Assembly (NCBI GenBank): GCA_005281725.1
Contig: SSBO01000012.1
Location: 22,309,930 to 22,373,929 of the forward strand
Origin: Wuchereria bancrofti
Lineage: Eukaryota > Nematoda > Chromadorea > Rhabditida > Onchocercidae
Length of the DNA: 64,000 nucleotides
Reading direction: 5' to 3'
In this document: positions 1 through 12,563 of the stretch, one piece after another
How the letters are laid out: each line of letters begins with the position of its first letter
Position numbering within the stretch: position 1 is the first letter of the stretch
Notes under the pieces: generated by a model
What the model was told of the DNA's origin: nothing
Database searches by the model: none
What the model saw: the letters and a program-made list of their open reading frames with translations, nothing else
Position numbers and translations under genes: made by a program

Positions 1-273
1 TGAAAAATTAATTTTCAAAATAGCATATGTTGTATTTTTGTCAATTCTTGAGAATAAATAAATTAAATAAGCTACTGATTAACTTTCCTATTTTTTTCGA
101 CTATTCTATTTTTAAATTTTCTTAAGTTGTCTTTTTTTTTTTTCTTTTTAAATCAGTACTAGCTATGGAAAATTTAAATTTATTATAACGGCACTTCTAG
201 GTCACTAGGACTTTCGCTGTATTCTTCCTCTTCTTCTTCTGATCTTTTCTAATTTATTACACAAACTACTGAT

Positions 274-379
274 AGTAGCAGTAGTAGCAGCAGTAGTAGC
301 AGCAGCAGTAGCAGTAGTAGCAGCAGAGCAGTAGCAGCAGCAGTAGCAGTAGTAGAAGCAGCTGCAATAACAGTAGTAG
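274..379. repeat. AGC/AGT trinucleotide repeat
   Basis: An imperfect array of AGC and AGT triplets, by far the most GC-rich patch of the first 4 kb. It is not in an open frame linked to any exon, so it is treated as a non-coding microsatellite. Confidence 0.85.
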
Positions 380-746
380 TCACTTCCTCTTCTAATTTAA
401 AATTTTAAATCCTTTCATTCATGATTACTGCAACAGGGTTAACGTCATATTCATCCGTACTGTTTGATGTTTTGACGTTGTCACTAAGATTATAATTATA
501 TTTTCATTTCTGATATTTATTTCCTTAAAAAGCATTTTTCTTTTTTTTACATTTAAACTTTTCCATATTTATTTAGTAATAATGAAATTTGATTAGAATT
601 CTCTAAAATTTTGATATTTTATCCGTTTGTTTTTTTCTAGAATGTTCTACACATAGAAATCAATAAATAAATAAAAGTTTTTTTTTTTTTTACTAATAAG
701 CAACTTATGAATTATTTGATTTAACATTTAGTATAATGAATATTCC

Positions 747-747
<1 letters not shown>

Positions 748-780
<33 letters not shown>
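748..780. repeat. (TTA)n microsatellite
   Basis: An uninterrupted run of about 11 TTA triplets in intergenic DNA. Confidence 0.9.
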
Positions 781-782
<2 letters not shown>

Positions 783-1340
783 ACTTTCATATGAAATTTT
801 TTTACTTAATGTAGAATAAAGAAATTTATATGTTTAAAAAAATTTTTTTCTTTTTTATTAATCAAATTTCATCGATGTAGAAATAAAAAAGTGATAAGTG
901 ATAAAATGAATTAAAATTGCAAGAAAATTTAAATAAATTAACTTAAAATTTAAAAACATATTACGAATCTATTTTATTCAAGGAATGATTTTCTTTAAAT
1001 AATTGAAACATTGAATATTCTGTCATCTAATACCATCTCTTTTGAGATTTTGTTGACACAATTGAACAAATAGTGCTGTTGTACCTTGTTAACAATGAAG
1101 AATTTTAATATCCTGAACGACTATCTAAATACTATTAATTGATTCTTCTTCTTATTCCATATATTATATCATATTTTAGTCTATTAAATGGTGTCAAATT
1201 TCAAAATTTTATTAGATATGCTTAGCAAGTAATTTTTAGGATCTAATTTTTCTCAGCATTTTTATCATTTAAAAATTTAATTCATAATTTTTCAATTCTA
1301 ATTTTTAATTTAGGATTTTGATATGATAATTAATTTTTAG

Positions 1341-1396
1341 ATGGTAACATGATAGTTATAAGATGGTTTAAATGGTAACATGATAGTTATAAGATG
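1341..1396. repeat. 25-bp direct repeat, two copies
   Basis: The same 25-bp unit, beginning ATGGTAACATGATAG, occurs at 1341-1365 and 1372-1396, separated by 6 bp. Confidence 0.85.
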
Positions 1397-2660
1397 CTGA
1401 TTACGGCTATAATTACATATGTTGTCATTTAATAAGTTTAAATACTTTTTTTGAATATCTTTAAAGTTTCATTTGCTGGATGAAGCTGAATGAAACTTAT
1501 TTTTTCCATTCATTGACCTTAATCATTTTTAGAAATCAAGTTTGAAATATAAAAGAAGCAATTAATTGGTTTTATCAAAAAGGATTTGTTCAAATTGTAA
1601 GATCGGTCAGTCATGTTTAGGTTTTTTGGCTTTTTCACAATTCAGTTACTTGCTGTTTAATTTCAAGAAATTAAAAAGAAGGGGAGCAAACTTAAGATCT
1701 ATTAAAGAGGAAAAAATGTAGGTAAAGAAAGTAATAATATTTGAAATTTGAAAAAAACTAATAATATTTGTTCAAATATTATTCAAGTCTTAACAGTTTA
1801 AAGTTATTGGCTAATTGACACAGACTAATTTGTAAAAGTTTACTCTTATCAAGTTATTATTTATAATGTAATACATTTGTATTAAGTATTACTGGTCAGT
1901 TTATCTTTCAATTTGCTAAGCATCATTTAAAATTAATATCATTTTGAAAAATTAATTGGTCGTACAAAAATTTGCAAAAATTTTTTTCTTTTTCTGACTG
2001 ATTTTCGAGGATTTGTGATGAGATATTTCGTTTGGTTATTTTCTCTTTTTGCATTTATAATTTTTGTTGAGAAAACAGCAATATTGATGATAGTTTGGAA
2101 AAAGTGAAGAAGAGGAATTTTGAAAAAAGGAATAAATATGAAATGGAATTAGGCTTTTCTCCTCATTTTATTCCTTGCCGTTAATGTTGGATTAAAATTT
2201 TTCGGACAATGAATTCTGATGAGTTTTCCGATACTCATTTGATCCATTTTTATCTTTTCAGGAAATTTATTTCTTGGTTAATTTATTCTCATCTTTCTAC
2301 TCTCTCTTTCTTCCTTTTTTTTGTTTTTGTTTCTTTTTTCAAAAAAAAAAAAATGCATAAATTGGAAATGTGATTTGTCGACAAAACGACAATTTTGCTA
2401 GGCAAAATAAATCAAAAATTTTTGCTAATTTCTAGAATGGATGCACTTTTTATTCAATCAAATGGTAATTAATTTATTTTTCAAAAATTTTCGATTATTT
2501 TCTTCAATTTTACTCCGAAAATTAATGATTCCATTTACACGGGAATAATTACATTTTGTAGTGGAGCATATTTTGTAAGGTAAAGTAAGTTTAAAAGATT
2601 TTTAAATTCTACAATTAACAGAAAAAGAAAAATTTGTTGTTATTAATTAGCATTAATTCT

Positions 2661-2760
2661 ATAAGTTGAATTAGTGACAAATTTAATAAGTTGAATTAGT
2701 GACAAATTTACAACAAAATTTTTTAATAAGTTGAATTAGTGACAAATTTACAACAAAATT
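2661..2760. repeat. Three-copy direct repeat
   Basis: The unit ATAAGTTGAATTAGTGACAA occurs three times. The second and third copies also share the following TTTACAACAAAATT. This looks like recent local duplication in non-coding DNA. Confidence 0.8.
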
Positions 2761-3350
2761 AGATGTTATCCTTTTACTCCAATGAAGAAAGAGAGAGAGA
2801 GAGAGAAAAAAAAAAAGGGCAAATTTAATTAAAAATGACAAAACTGTTGATGAGATGTTATCAGAAGAGGTTTGATGAAGAAGCTTTTTGAACAGATTTT
2901 CATACTGATAAAAATTTCAGTTAAATAGCAAAATGAGTGAAAGAGAGCAGATGATAAATTTTGCTCGCCTAAGAGAACATTTAAGTCTATTCTCAAGGTC
3001 ATTTATATTTCATATTTTGGCAAACGAATCATTATTGATTTAATTTTTGAAAAAAAAAAAATACCTTACCTTTTCTATATCTTATAATACCTTTACAATG
3101 AATACGTTTATTTACTTTTCTTTTTTCTATATCATTGATTTTTCTTTCCTATAAAAAAAAGAGAAAAAACATCATTATTATTAATTTTAATTAAAATTCA
3201 AATTTAAAATTTCATTTGAATTAATGATTGATGAAATGATACTGACATTTTTTGTTGCTTTTGTTAAATCAATCAATTCATTTCAACTATGGATGATTAA
3301 TATTTTCTTCTTGAATTAATATATACCATCAAAATTTGCTTCTCTTAATT

Positions 3351-3388
3351 TCTCACACTCTCTCTCTCTCCCTCTCTCTCTCTCTTTC
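3351..3388. repeat. (CT)n microsatellite
   Basis: A CT dinucleotide run with single-base interruptions in intergenic DNA. Confidence 0.85.
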
Positions 3389-4904
3389 TTTTCTTATTGA
3401 CCATTAAAAGATTCAAAGTATTTTATAAATCAATGCATTTAAAAGATTTCAATTTTTTTTTTCAAGTAATCCAAAAAAATTGGAGATAAATTTTTGACAA
3501 TTTATATTTTATAAAATATTTTTTTTTTTTGATTTTTTTCCGGTTTCTTTGTTTCTTTTTTCTTTTATTTTTTTATTGCTAATGTTCTGTTAAATTGTTT
3601 TTTTTTTTTTAATTGCAAAATTGTTTCTTTTTTTTTTCTCTTCAATTTATCACTTTTAACAGGAGAAATAAATAGAATGGAAAATGAATAATTATTCAAA
3701 AAAAATTTTTCTTTAATTCTAAAATTATAAAAAAAAAAAATTTCAAAAATTTTTCAAATTGTTAAATGTGATAAATAATAGATGTATTTTCCTTATTCGT
3801 ACGGTAAAATAAAAGATACGTTATTTTTGCATGACGCGTTCGCTGTGCGAATTTTTGCAAATATACCAATTAGTGAAGAGAAAGGAGGGATTCCATTTAA
3901 CCGATTCAACATTTCATTTTTCTTTTTTCGGTTTTAAACCGGATGGATATTCCTTCAATTTTTCCAGATTATTTATTCATCCGTTTAATTTTCAGATACG
4001 ATAAAATCTCAATAATCACAGCAACATATTGATGTAAAATAGGTCAAGCTAAATCCGAAGATGGAATATATTTTGTGCTTTTTAGAAAAAAAAAAACATG
4101 CTTTCTAAAATATGACACATCCGGTGATTAATTTTCCTCCATAAAATTTTTTTTTCATTATTAGCTCTAGCAATTTAAAAAATAGCTGATGAAATTTTTG
4201 AATGTGTTAGGTCTATATATACGGTTCATATATATGCTATTATATAAACAAATAGATACAAATGTAGCTGTTATGTTTTTAAATATATCTAACAAAATAT
4301 TCGAAACATTTTTGACAGTTTCAATTGCTTTTATGATTTATTTGCTTAATATTGATGTTTCAAAAAATTTATGAGTGATCAGCTCGTAATGAGTTATTTG
4401 CTAAGTTATAAGAAGCATTAGGAATTGAAAGTTGTTCAAATTGTAACGTTTTATTGCTTAAATCATATGTTATTTTCTTATAACTACGTTTTATTTTATT
4501 AACTTTTGAAGTGTTAAAAAAACTGTTGATCCATTCGAATGTTGTTTTATTTGTTTAAAGTAACCCATTCGATTTGTTTGCATTATTTACATACACTTTA
4601 CCTTTACATCTCCCACCGTATATCAACACTTTTGACATTTAAGCTTGTTATCCTTTTATTTAACAGTTTGCATAAATTTATTTGTTGATTGATATTTCCT
4701 GCTCATTTCCCGCTATGACTGCGTGTTAATGTTGTTATTTGTAAATATTTAATTAAATTGAGGTTTTATTTCAGGTGTAAAAGGAAAGAGAAGCATTATA
4801 AATTTATTGCACTTATTTAAGAAGACTCTTAATTTTACTAAGTGCTGCTAAATTTAATTAGAAAATAACGATTGTAACAATATTGCGAGAAGATAACGAT
4901 AGCG

Positions 4905-7900
4905 ATGAACGATGATGTTTTCGTTGTTGTCAAATATGATTATAATGCACAAGAAGAAGGCGAACTTACAATTAAAAAGAACGAAAGGCTTAAATTAATT
5001 GATGACTCCAAAAATTGGTGGAAAGTATGTTATTGTTTATTGCTATTGATCGGTTATGGTTTAATAAAAATTTTTAAAAAATGAATTTTCTTTCTTTTCT
5101 TTTTTTTTTTTTTATTTGGAATAAATAAAAGAGAAAACGATAGATTGATAAAGTATGTTTCAATGGGATTACGGAAATTGCTTGTATTCAGTTGTAGTTA
5201 TCTTGAAACCTATACACTTTAGAGAGATTATCAATATTTAGCATATCTTTTAGTAAGCAATGGTCGATTTAATTTTCTGACCTAGTGAGAAGTAAAAGCA
5301 TCAGAAATAATTTATGTCCTATGATCTATGCTTAGATATGATAAATGATCCCGAAAAAATGCGTTTTTTATTTATAGTAATGCAATGTTAGCTATAGGAA
5401 AAGGTTTTGCTTTACTCATTTTTTATCTCATTCTTTTGCATTTGATTGCTTTTTTTAAACTGCTATTTTTTTTTTTATTTTCATCTAGGCACTTCTTTAT
5501 ACTATAAAAAAGTACAATTTTTTCTTTTATTAAACCGCTAATCATTAGCAATCTACTCTATTATCTGTGAAGCACTTTAACTATAAAAAATGTTGATAAG
5601 TTTCTTTTTTTTTTTTCATTTTTTACTGTATGGTCTATCATATAATGTGTTTAGTTTCAGTTGTATAGTTTTGGATAAAAACATTAAAGTCTTTCTTTTT
5701 TAATCGATGTCTCATTCCACATCATAATTTCAGTTCTTGCAAATTAAAATAACAGTCTTGTAAAAAGGATAATGATTTGTTGAAACGTTGTATAAATATA
5801 ATATTATAGGTTGTAAACGAAGAAGGCGCTATCGGTTTTGTTCCATCGAATTATGTTCGCAAAGAATCTTTTGTGGAAAAAGCAAAAGGAACAATTAAAG
5901 GGTTTGGCAAGACGAAATCAAAAAGCAAAACAACTGATTTCAATCAGGTAAGTGATTATCATCTAGTAAATATGTGTCATATGGCACCAAAAAGTTCCAT
6001 TAATTTGGTATATATTTAATTTTGATATTTTTTCTTTCCCTCACTTTCAGAAAATTTGATTGTAATTAACCCAGATATTTTGGATGATTAATATTTTTTT
6101 AGTTATTAGGTACCGTATATTGTATTCTAAAGTGTTGTAAAATCTTTCTATACTTATAACAATTGTAGCATCATCAATCAGTGATATGCCATAAAATGAT
6201 ATGATCAAAATAATGAGTAATTCGATACTGTCATAACTATTTGGATATTATTACAGGCTTCCTCTTCAGAGCTCATTATCAGTCGTCCAGCATTAGCCGC
6301 TGTTTCTGGAAATGGTAGTTTCGAAAATGGTTTCAGCAGATCAGTTAAAGTACTAATTGTTGTTTTTTGGTATTTCTATTTCTGCCACAAGTCTCTTTTT
6401 TTGAATATTTTGTAAATAAAATTGTGCTACAAGTTGGCAGTGGAAAGAAAATCTTTTATATTTATTGGATTTTTTCAGTGTGAATTTTCTAAGATACCGT
6501 GGAAAAGGGATAGGAAAACTTATAAATTTATCTTTATGTATATTCATTTATTTGCTATCAAATAAATGAATTTTTATTTAGGTGGGTGGAGTAATGTCAC
6601 AAGCTGTTGCAAAATATTCTTATGAACCACAGCGAGAAGATGAATTGAGGTTATGCAAAGGTGATGTTGTTACAGTTCTTGAGAAAAGTTCCGATGGCTG
6701 GTGGAAAGGAAAGGTAATTAATAGTCTACATTGGAATGCATTTTAAATTAGTTGTATTGAAGCTTTCGACATTTCAAAATCGTCTTTTGAAATTACGATT
6801 TTACTTGGAATTTATTTGTTACTTTTTTTCACTTTTAATACATACCATTCTAGTGAAGTTTTTTTATATATTGTTGAGTGTATTAATGATTCACCGTTTA
6901 TCACCGTTTAAATGATATAATAATTTTTTAATAATTATTTCCATTATAAGCATTTTTGTATATGATATAATATGAGAGGCTGAATGAATGTTTATGTGTA
7001 TTGTTTCATTTTTCATTTTCATTTTTCATTTTCATTTTTCATCATATGCACAGAAAAATATCTTCATCATCACATCGACCATAATTTTTTCGAATATTTT
7101 ATATCATGAAAAACACTAAACAGAAAAGAGAACAAAATATTTTGCATGGAAAATTGCTTATGAATGAAATAGTGATTAAGCGAGACGCTTTCGTTTCAGT
7201 GCCGGGAACAAATGGGATGGTTTCCTTCGAATTACATTGACGAATCTCCTTCAAATACTTTTTCGACTCCAAAAGCTAATATCGAAATAGGGAACAGTCT
7301 CAACAAGGTTCAAGTCTTTTTATTTTTTTATTTTTCCCTCTCTTATAAAGTAAATTCTCGTTAGTTGTTTATATATTCTGTGCGAAATGCATATTAAATA
7401 TTGAGATGTTTCAAAAAATAAAGAAAAAGCTTTTTTTTAACTTTTGAAAAAAAGTTTTATAGCCTCAGAATGGACTCATCATGTTGCCTTTGCAAAGGGT
7501 TCTTGAAGTAGTCGTTGCATTATATTCATTTGAAGCCCAAAATGGAGAAGAATTATCATTCTATAAAGGTAAACAATGAAACATATATTATCAGCAGTTT
7601 GCATTAAAGTAAAAATTATTCAATTTAATGTTATTAATTGCGACAGGTATATAATTTAGTGTCTAATTTTATGCAGTTTTCATAGAAATAAATATCTACT
7701 GATATTTGCATAATGCTATGGGTTTGGAATCCAGTTAAGAATGGTAATATTTTGAAGTGCGATTTTTGATGTATTTCATCGGTGATTTTTTTGTGTAACT
7801 GAGAAAACTTTGTATTTCATCGGTCATTTTTTTGTGTAACTGAGAAAACTGAGTTCTTTAATCTGTAAATTGGTTTTTGTTATTAGTAACGTCTTCTTTA

Positions 7901-9448
7901 ATATTATTTTATAAGCAGTAGTCACATTATCGTTACCATTTAGCAAATAATTTTTTACGCTTTGAAAATTCCAAAACTTAAAAAATTAAACCTAATATTT
8001 TTAGGAGAGCGTTTGGAAATTATCGATCATCCAGCTCATGATCCAGAATGGTGGAAAGCTCGAAATGAAAAAGGTTGTACGGGACTTGTACCAACAAATT
8101 ACATTGAGGTTAGCTGATCGATGTTCTGTTATAATTATTAACTTTATTCCTTTATATAGTATCCAAACGTTTAATCCTTAGAAATTGTAACAGTTGAATA
8201 TTTTCATTCCAGGTAGTGGATTCAAATCCGGATCCAAACGTGGATCATTTTGTTTCATCCGTGTCAGAGCGAAGATTGAAAGCTTCATCTAGTAACAACG
8301 GAATTACTTCAGCAATTAGAAATGGCAGGTTAGTTTCAGAGAAAAAGGAAAGAAAAGGTTGAACTAATTTAAGTGGAATTTATCCTTCAAAAATAAATCT
8401 AGCCATAAATTAAGAGTGCAATAAAATCAAGTTGTAAAGTTTTTATGGCGTCTTCATTACTATTTTCTATTGCATCTCATTTGATTTTTCATGGACATGG
8501 ATATGCTTTTGATTTTTCTGCTTCTTGGATTTGCATTTAAAATTTTACGTTTACAATACATATCGAAAATTTGAATGCTTTATTCTCTAAGTAATTCATA
8601 AATATGCTCTAATAAAGCATTTATAATAATCAAAATTTAAAAATAAAATGCTGTTTGATAAAAATTGGGTTTTATCATAAAACGTATGAGCCTTTTTTAT
8701 GTTTAATTGGCAATTTTTTTAATGTTTAGTTAGCATTGATTTGCTATTTTTATTTTGGTTTAAATTATTCAATACGGATTACTTGTTTTTTTGCTTTTAA
8801 ATAATAAATTGAGGAAAGCTGATACAAATTTATTGCAGCAATTCTCGACTCACTGGTCCTTATGCAAATCAACCATGGTATTATGGAAGATTGTCACGTG
8901 ACGAAACTGATGCATTGTTGAATGCACGTGGTGTCGATGGTGATTACTTGGTTAGGGATAGTGAAAGTAACGTAAGTAAACTTTTATTTTTTGAAAAATT
9001 TTATATGAAAATATTGGAACTTTTTAATGTTTCTCGGAATGAAGAGAATAATGATGAAAGTTTATACATAGAAAGATTAATAACAATTTTTGGTAAGAAA
9101 TTTGAGGGAAGAATTGTTTTACAATGTGTATTATCCTCTTCCTTTCATCCCTTCTTCAGTGCTTTGTTTATTTAAGAAGAAAAAAAGAAAAGAGATTAAA
9201 GTAGCATAAATTTTATTAGCTTATAAAAATAATATTTTCAGCCAGGTGATTATTCAATTTCGCTGAAAGCTACAGGTCGTAATAAGCATTTTTGGGTACA
9301 AGTGGATATTACGAACAAATCATTTAAAATAGGCACTCGAACATTCGTAACTATGGACGATCTATTGAAGCATTATATGGCAAGTCCAATTTATACGAAT
9401 GATAAAACCAATGAACGATTGTTTCTGATTAAACCGTTGCCAAGATGA
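4905..9448 (+). CDS. nck-1: NCK SH2/SH3 adaptor protein
   Basis: Cytoplasmic adaptor that in this family links tyrosine-phosphorylated receptors, through its SH2 domain, to actin regulators bound by its SH3 domains. Exons: 4905-5024, 5810-5947, 6257-6349, 6582-6713, 7200-7307, 7463-7568, 8005-8108, 8213-8328, 8839-8971, 9242-9448. All junctions are GT-AG with matching phase, giving 418 aa, slightly longer than typical Nck (about 380-395). SH3-1 is at about residues 5-56, SH3-2 at 125-174 and SH3-3 at 212-267; each ends in a P-(S/T)-N-Y motif. The SH2 domain spans about 318-418, starting PWYYGRL. Its phosphotyrosine pocket reads YLVRDSES with Arg345, in place of the common FLVRES. The start is the first ATG directly before SH3-1. 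The exon 5 donor could also lie 6 bp later (7313), adding two residues. The domain order SH3x3-SH2 identifies Nck. Confidence 0.93.
7774..7855. repeat. Two-copy direct repeat in NCK intron 6
   Basis: A unit of about 42 bp containing TGTATTTCATCGGT and TGTGTAACTGAGAAAAC occurs twice in tandem with one or two mismatches. It is intronic and does not touch a splice site. Confidence 0.75.
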
Positions 9449-10869
9449 ACAAAAACGTATACATAACGGAACGGAATCATCTGATATTGACGGGTGCTTT
9501 CAGAATTATAAATGCTTGCCAAATTGATTCTTTTTGGAAATATATTTTTAACTTAATTCATTGTCTTTACATTCCTTCTTCTCTTTCATAATTTTGTTTT
9601 CTGTAAAAATTTCCATACTTTCAAAACTTAGCGTTCTTTTCTTTTTTTTTTCTTCCTTGAAAGACTCTTGAATTGAAACTAATTCCTGCCATAAGCTAAA
9701 TAAATTAGCTTGAAGATTGTTTTATTTATGGAAAGCGAAAGCTCTTTCCGCTTTCTAAAGCATTTATTTCTTTCTTCCATTTCAAAATTATTTCCTCACA
9801 CAATTATTTGTTATCGAATGAATATTGTTCTTTGTGTTTCAGATTTTTATAATTTATAAAAAAAAAAAAAATTCTAAAATAATGGATTTTATAAATCTTG
9901 GACAATTTGTTAGATAATTATAGAAGAAAAACAAAACCTTCTATAATGTTTCTCTCAGATTTCTTTTTCCCCCAGATTTAATGTACATAATTTTTCATTT
10001 AGCTGCAATAAGTTCTCATCCTGTTTGAGAATATCTTTTTTTTTTGTATGAAAGTTGAAAAAATTCTATTTTTAGAAATTACATTTTCAAGCACTTAATC
10101 AGTATTTTTGATCACGCCGTTCGCAAAAAAAAATGACTAATTATTCATTCAATTTGTCAAAATTGCAGTAGTACAAATTTTGTGGACTTTGTACGAACAA
10201 TTACTTCGTTCCATTATATTTTTACGAATAAAATGGAAATATTTTACATGCATCCCTGAAATTAGAAATGAGAGCGTTGAAAATCATAATTGTTATTATA
10301 ATTATATTTGTTGATAGTGATATAAATTGGGGTAACATTATACATCATATCTGGAAGGTTTGTGATATATTAATAATTTCTTGTTCCATCATTAAATGTG
10401 TCAGTTTTCTTTTTCTTCCTGAATTTGATGATGATGATGATGATGATACAAAATTTTTGAGGACAATCATTTAATGCATTTTTAACACGAAATTAGTTGA
10501 ACATATCAATTACTTAACACCTTCATCTTCACTTTTTTAATATGAAATAAATACAAGGCAATAAAATTATATATATAATGTTATTATAAAATACTCTCTT
10601 TATCTTCTTATTATTATGAATAATTCAGTATTTTTTTCTTTCTTTCTTTCTTTCTTTTTAATTGGAAAGAGTTAAAAATAAAAGTATTTGAGCATTTCTG
10701 AAATTATTACCATATTTATTATTATTATGGGGATAATCATAGATGCAAAAAAAATTTTTCTCCTTTTTTTTTGCTTTAAAATTTAAAGTTATTTACTTAT
10801 CCAAAATAGGTTAACATTATATATATATTTTTTTTTTCATAATTTATTTTTTTTTTTTTCATTACAAGA
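9449..10869. other. Convergent 3' region between NCK and the DB-module gene
   Basis: Holds the 3' ends of both genes. For NCK, an AATAAA lies at 9699-9704, about 250 bp after the stop. For the minus-strand gene, an AATAAA (TTTATT on the plus strand, 10843-10848) lies only about 22 bp after the stop, so a later signal may be used. The remainder is AT-rich with a (GATGAT) run near 10427 and a TTTC run near 10636. I see no further gene. Confidence 0.55.
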
Positions 10870-12563
10870 TTACATCTCTCGTATGCCACTATGATGACAA
10901 TACATGATAACGTTCCAGTTGTACATACATGTGGCATCTTCCATTGTAATTTGTTCGATGGCTGTTCCAGTTGGGTCACACATCCTTAAACATCGACTAC
11001 CTACCTGTAAAATTAATTAATTTATGCAGTACATTCATTTCATAAAGGTTAATTTAGGATTAAATTATTGATTATAAATGTATGCATACCTGAAGTTGTG
11101 GATCATTTAAATTTAAATGTACGCAACATTTTCGATTATCACGATTCTGTGATGCACAATAAAGAATGCTAGATAAATATTCTAGACCGCATTTCCTTTC
11201 ACGTAATATCGAAACGAGCTAAAATTTAAAATGTTATTAAGTTATGATGAAATTATATATTATTCATTTATCTGTAATACTCAGAATTATTTTATAATCA
11301 TCATATATTGCTCTCTCTCTTTTTTTTTTCAATTAAAAATCATTACATAAATATATATATATATATATATGAAAATAGTTTGATAAATGTTATAAATTTT
11401 TTAAATAATTATTTTAAAATAATTTGTTTATTCTTATTATATCTAAGAATGCAATAAGAATTGAAACAATCTATTAAACATATATGAAATAAAAACAAAA
11501 CGACGAGTGTAAATTTTATGAAAGAATTATTTGATAAATAAAATTACCAATTCACGTGTGACATTTTGATCGGTTTCATAAACACATAATGAACGACATT
11601 CTTTTGGTACATAAATATTGCAACATGATTGAAAAAGCTTATCAGCTACACCTCGACTGGTACATGGTTTATATCCTAATTCAGCGGTACCACAAAGAGG
11701 CTAGAAAAAGAAAAACAAATGAATTCCAGTATGAATTTTATATAGGTAAATTTTAGTAGTAGTAGTAGTAGTAGGAATAATTAGTAGTGTAAATTTTATT
11801 TCTAAATACATTTTGTAGATTTCCAAAAAGTAGTTTTTTTCTTTTTGGAACTTAAATTGGTTTAATTTTATTTTACAATACTTTAATCTTTTTCAAATTT
11901 AAATTAAGAATTTAATTTGATAAATATATCATCTTCTACCAATGATTGACCACGAAATGCTGGATTTGGTGATCGTTTTAAGTCACTTTTCTGTTTCACA
12001 CTACGCTTAAACATTAGAATTTTACGATCGGGACATTTGATGAGAATATGCTTGAAGCAATGTTTTGGGACACAATCAGATGTCCATCTCATCGAGCAAC
12101 ATCCTGACATTGGAATATGTGGACATTGTTTTAGCTGTAATTCTTTCATTCAATTTAATTATTGATAAATTAATGGTGAAATTGGATGAAATTGTTTATC
12201 AGTGGATAATTTTTCAATTTTTTCAAAGAAAAAATAATTTATTATCATTTTTATCCTTTTCATTTGTTCCATTGAGTTTTGAGCAAAAAAAAAAAAATCA
12301 GATAAATTAGTGGTGAAATTGAATGAAATTGTTTATCAATGGATAATTTTTCAATTTTTTTCAACAATTAATTATCATTTTCATCCTTTTCATTGGTTTC
12401 ATTGAGTTTTGAGCAAAACAAAAAAACAAAAAAAATTCATAGATTCATTTAAAAAATCAATTTGTGTAAAAAAAAAAAAGAAAAAGGAAAAAAAAATTGA
12501 AACCTCTTGAGCGATTGATTGTTGAATAAATAAAAGTGCTAATAATATAAATTGGCATAACAT
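10870..12563 (-). CDS. Secreted cysteine-rich DB-module protein
   Basis: Small extracellular protein of a nematode family with no established biochemical role. Exons in transcript order: 12563-12504, 12134-11940, 11700-11548, 11218-11090, 11004-10870. All phases agree, giving 223 aa. Residues 1-18 form a clear signal peptide (a hydrophobic run of Ile/Leu/Phe followed by QSIAQE). Residues 88-188 carry twelve cysteines (88, 98, 111, 112, 120, 124, 146, 157, 167, 168, 184, 188) including two CC pairs, the hallmark of the DB module (Pfam PF01682). An extra N-terminal block (Cys24, 32, 33, 41, 46, 54) resembles the first half of the module. Two more cysteines (205, 215) close the protein. The signal peptide has its own exon, which a plain ORF search misses. 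Confidence 0.85.
12165..12420. repeat. Tandem duplication of about 130 bp in intron 1 of the DB-module gene
   Basis: Two diverged copies (about 12165-12290 and 12300-12420) share blocks such as GAAATTGTTTATCA, GGATAATTTTTCAATTTTTT and TTGAGTTTTGAGCAAAA. The repeat lies wholly inside the intron between the signal-peptide exon and exon 2. Confidence 0.75.

Larger units (their letters stand above)
1..4904. other. AT-rich gene-free region upstream of the NCK gene
   Basis: I found no exon chain or protein-like open frame here. The stretch is dominated by A/T homopolymers and simple repeats. Its last few hundred bases must carry the promoter and 5' UTR of the NCK gene, but no core promoter motif can be picked out with confidence. 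Confidence 0.6.

Noticed and set aside
8891..9175. 94-codon frame beginning inside the NCK SH2 domain
   Set aside because: It is exon 9 read through its GTAAGT donor into the intron; the SH2 domain continues only from 9242.
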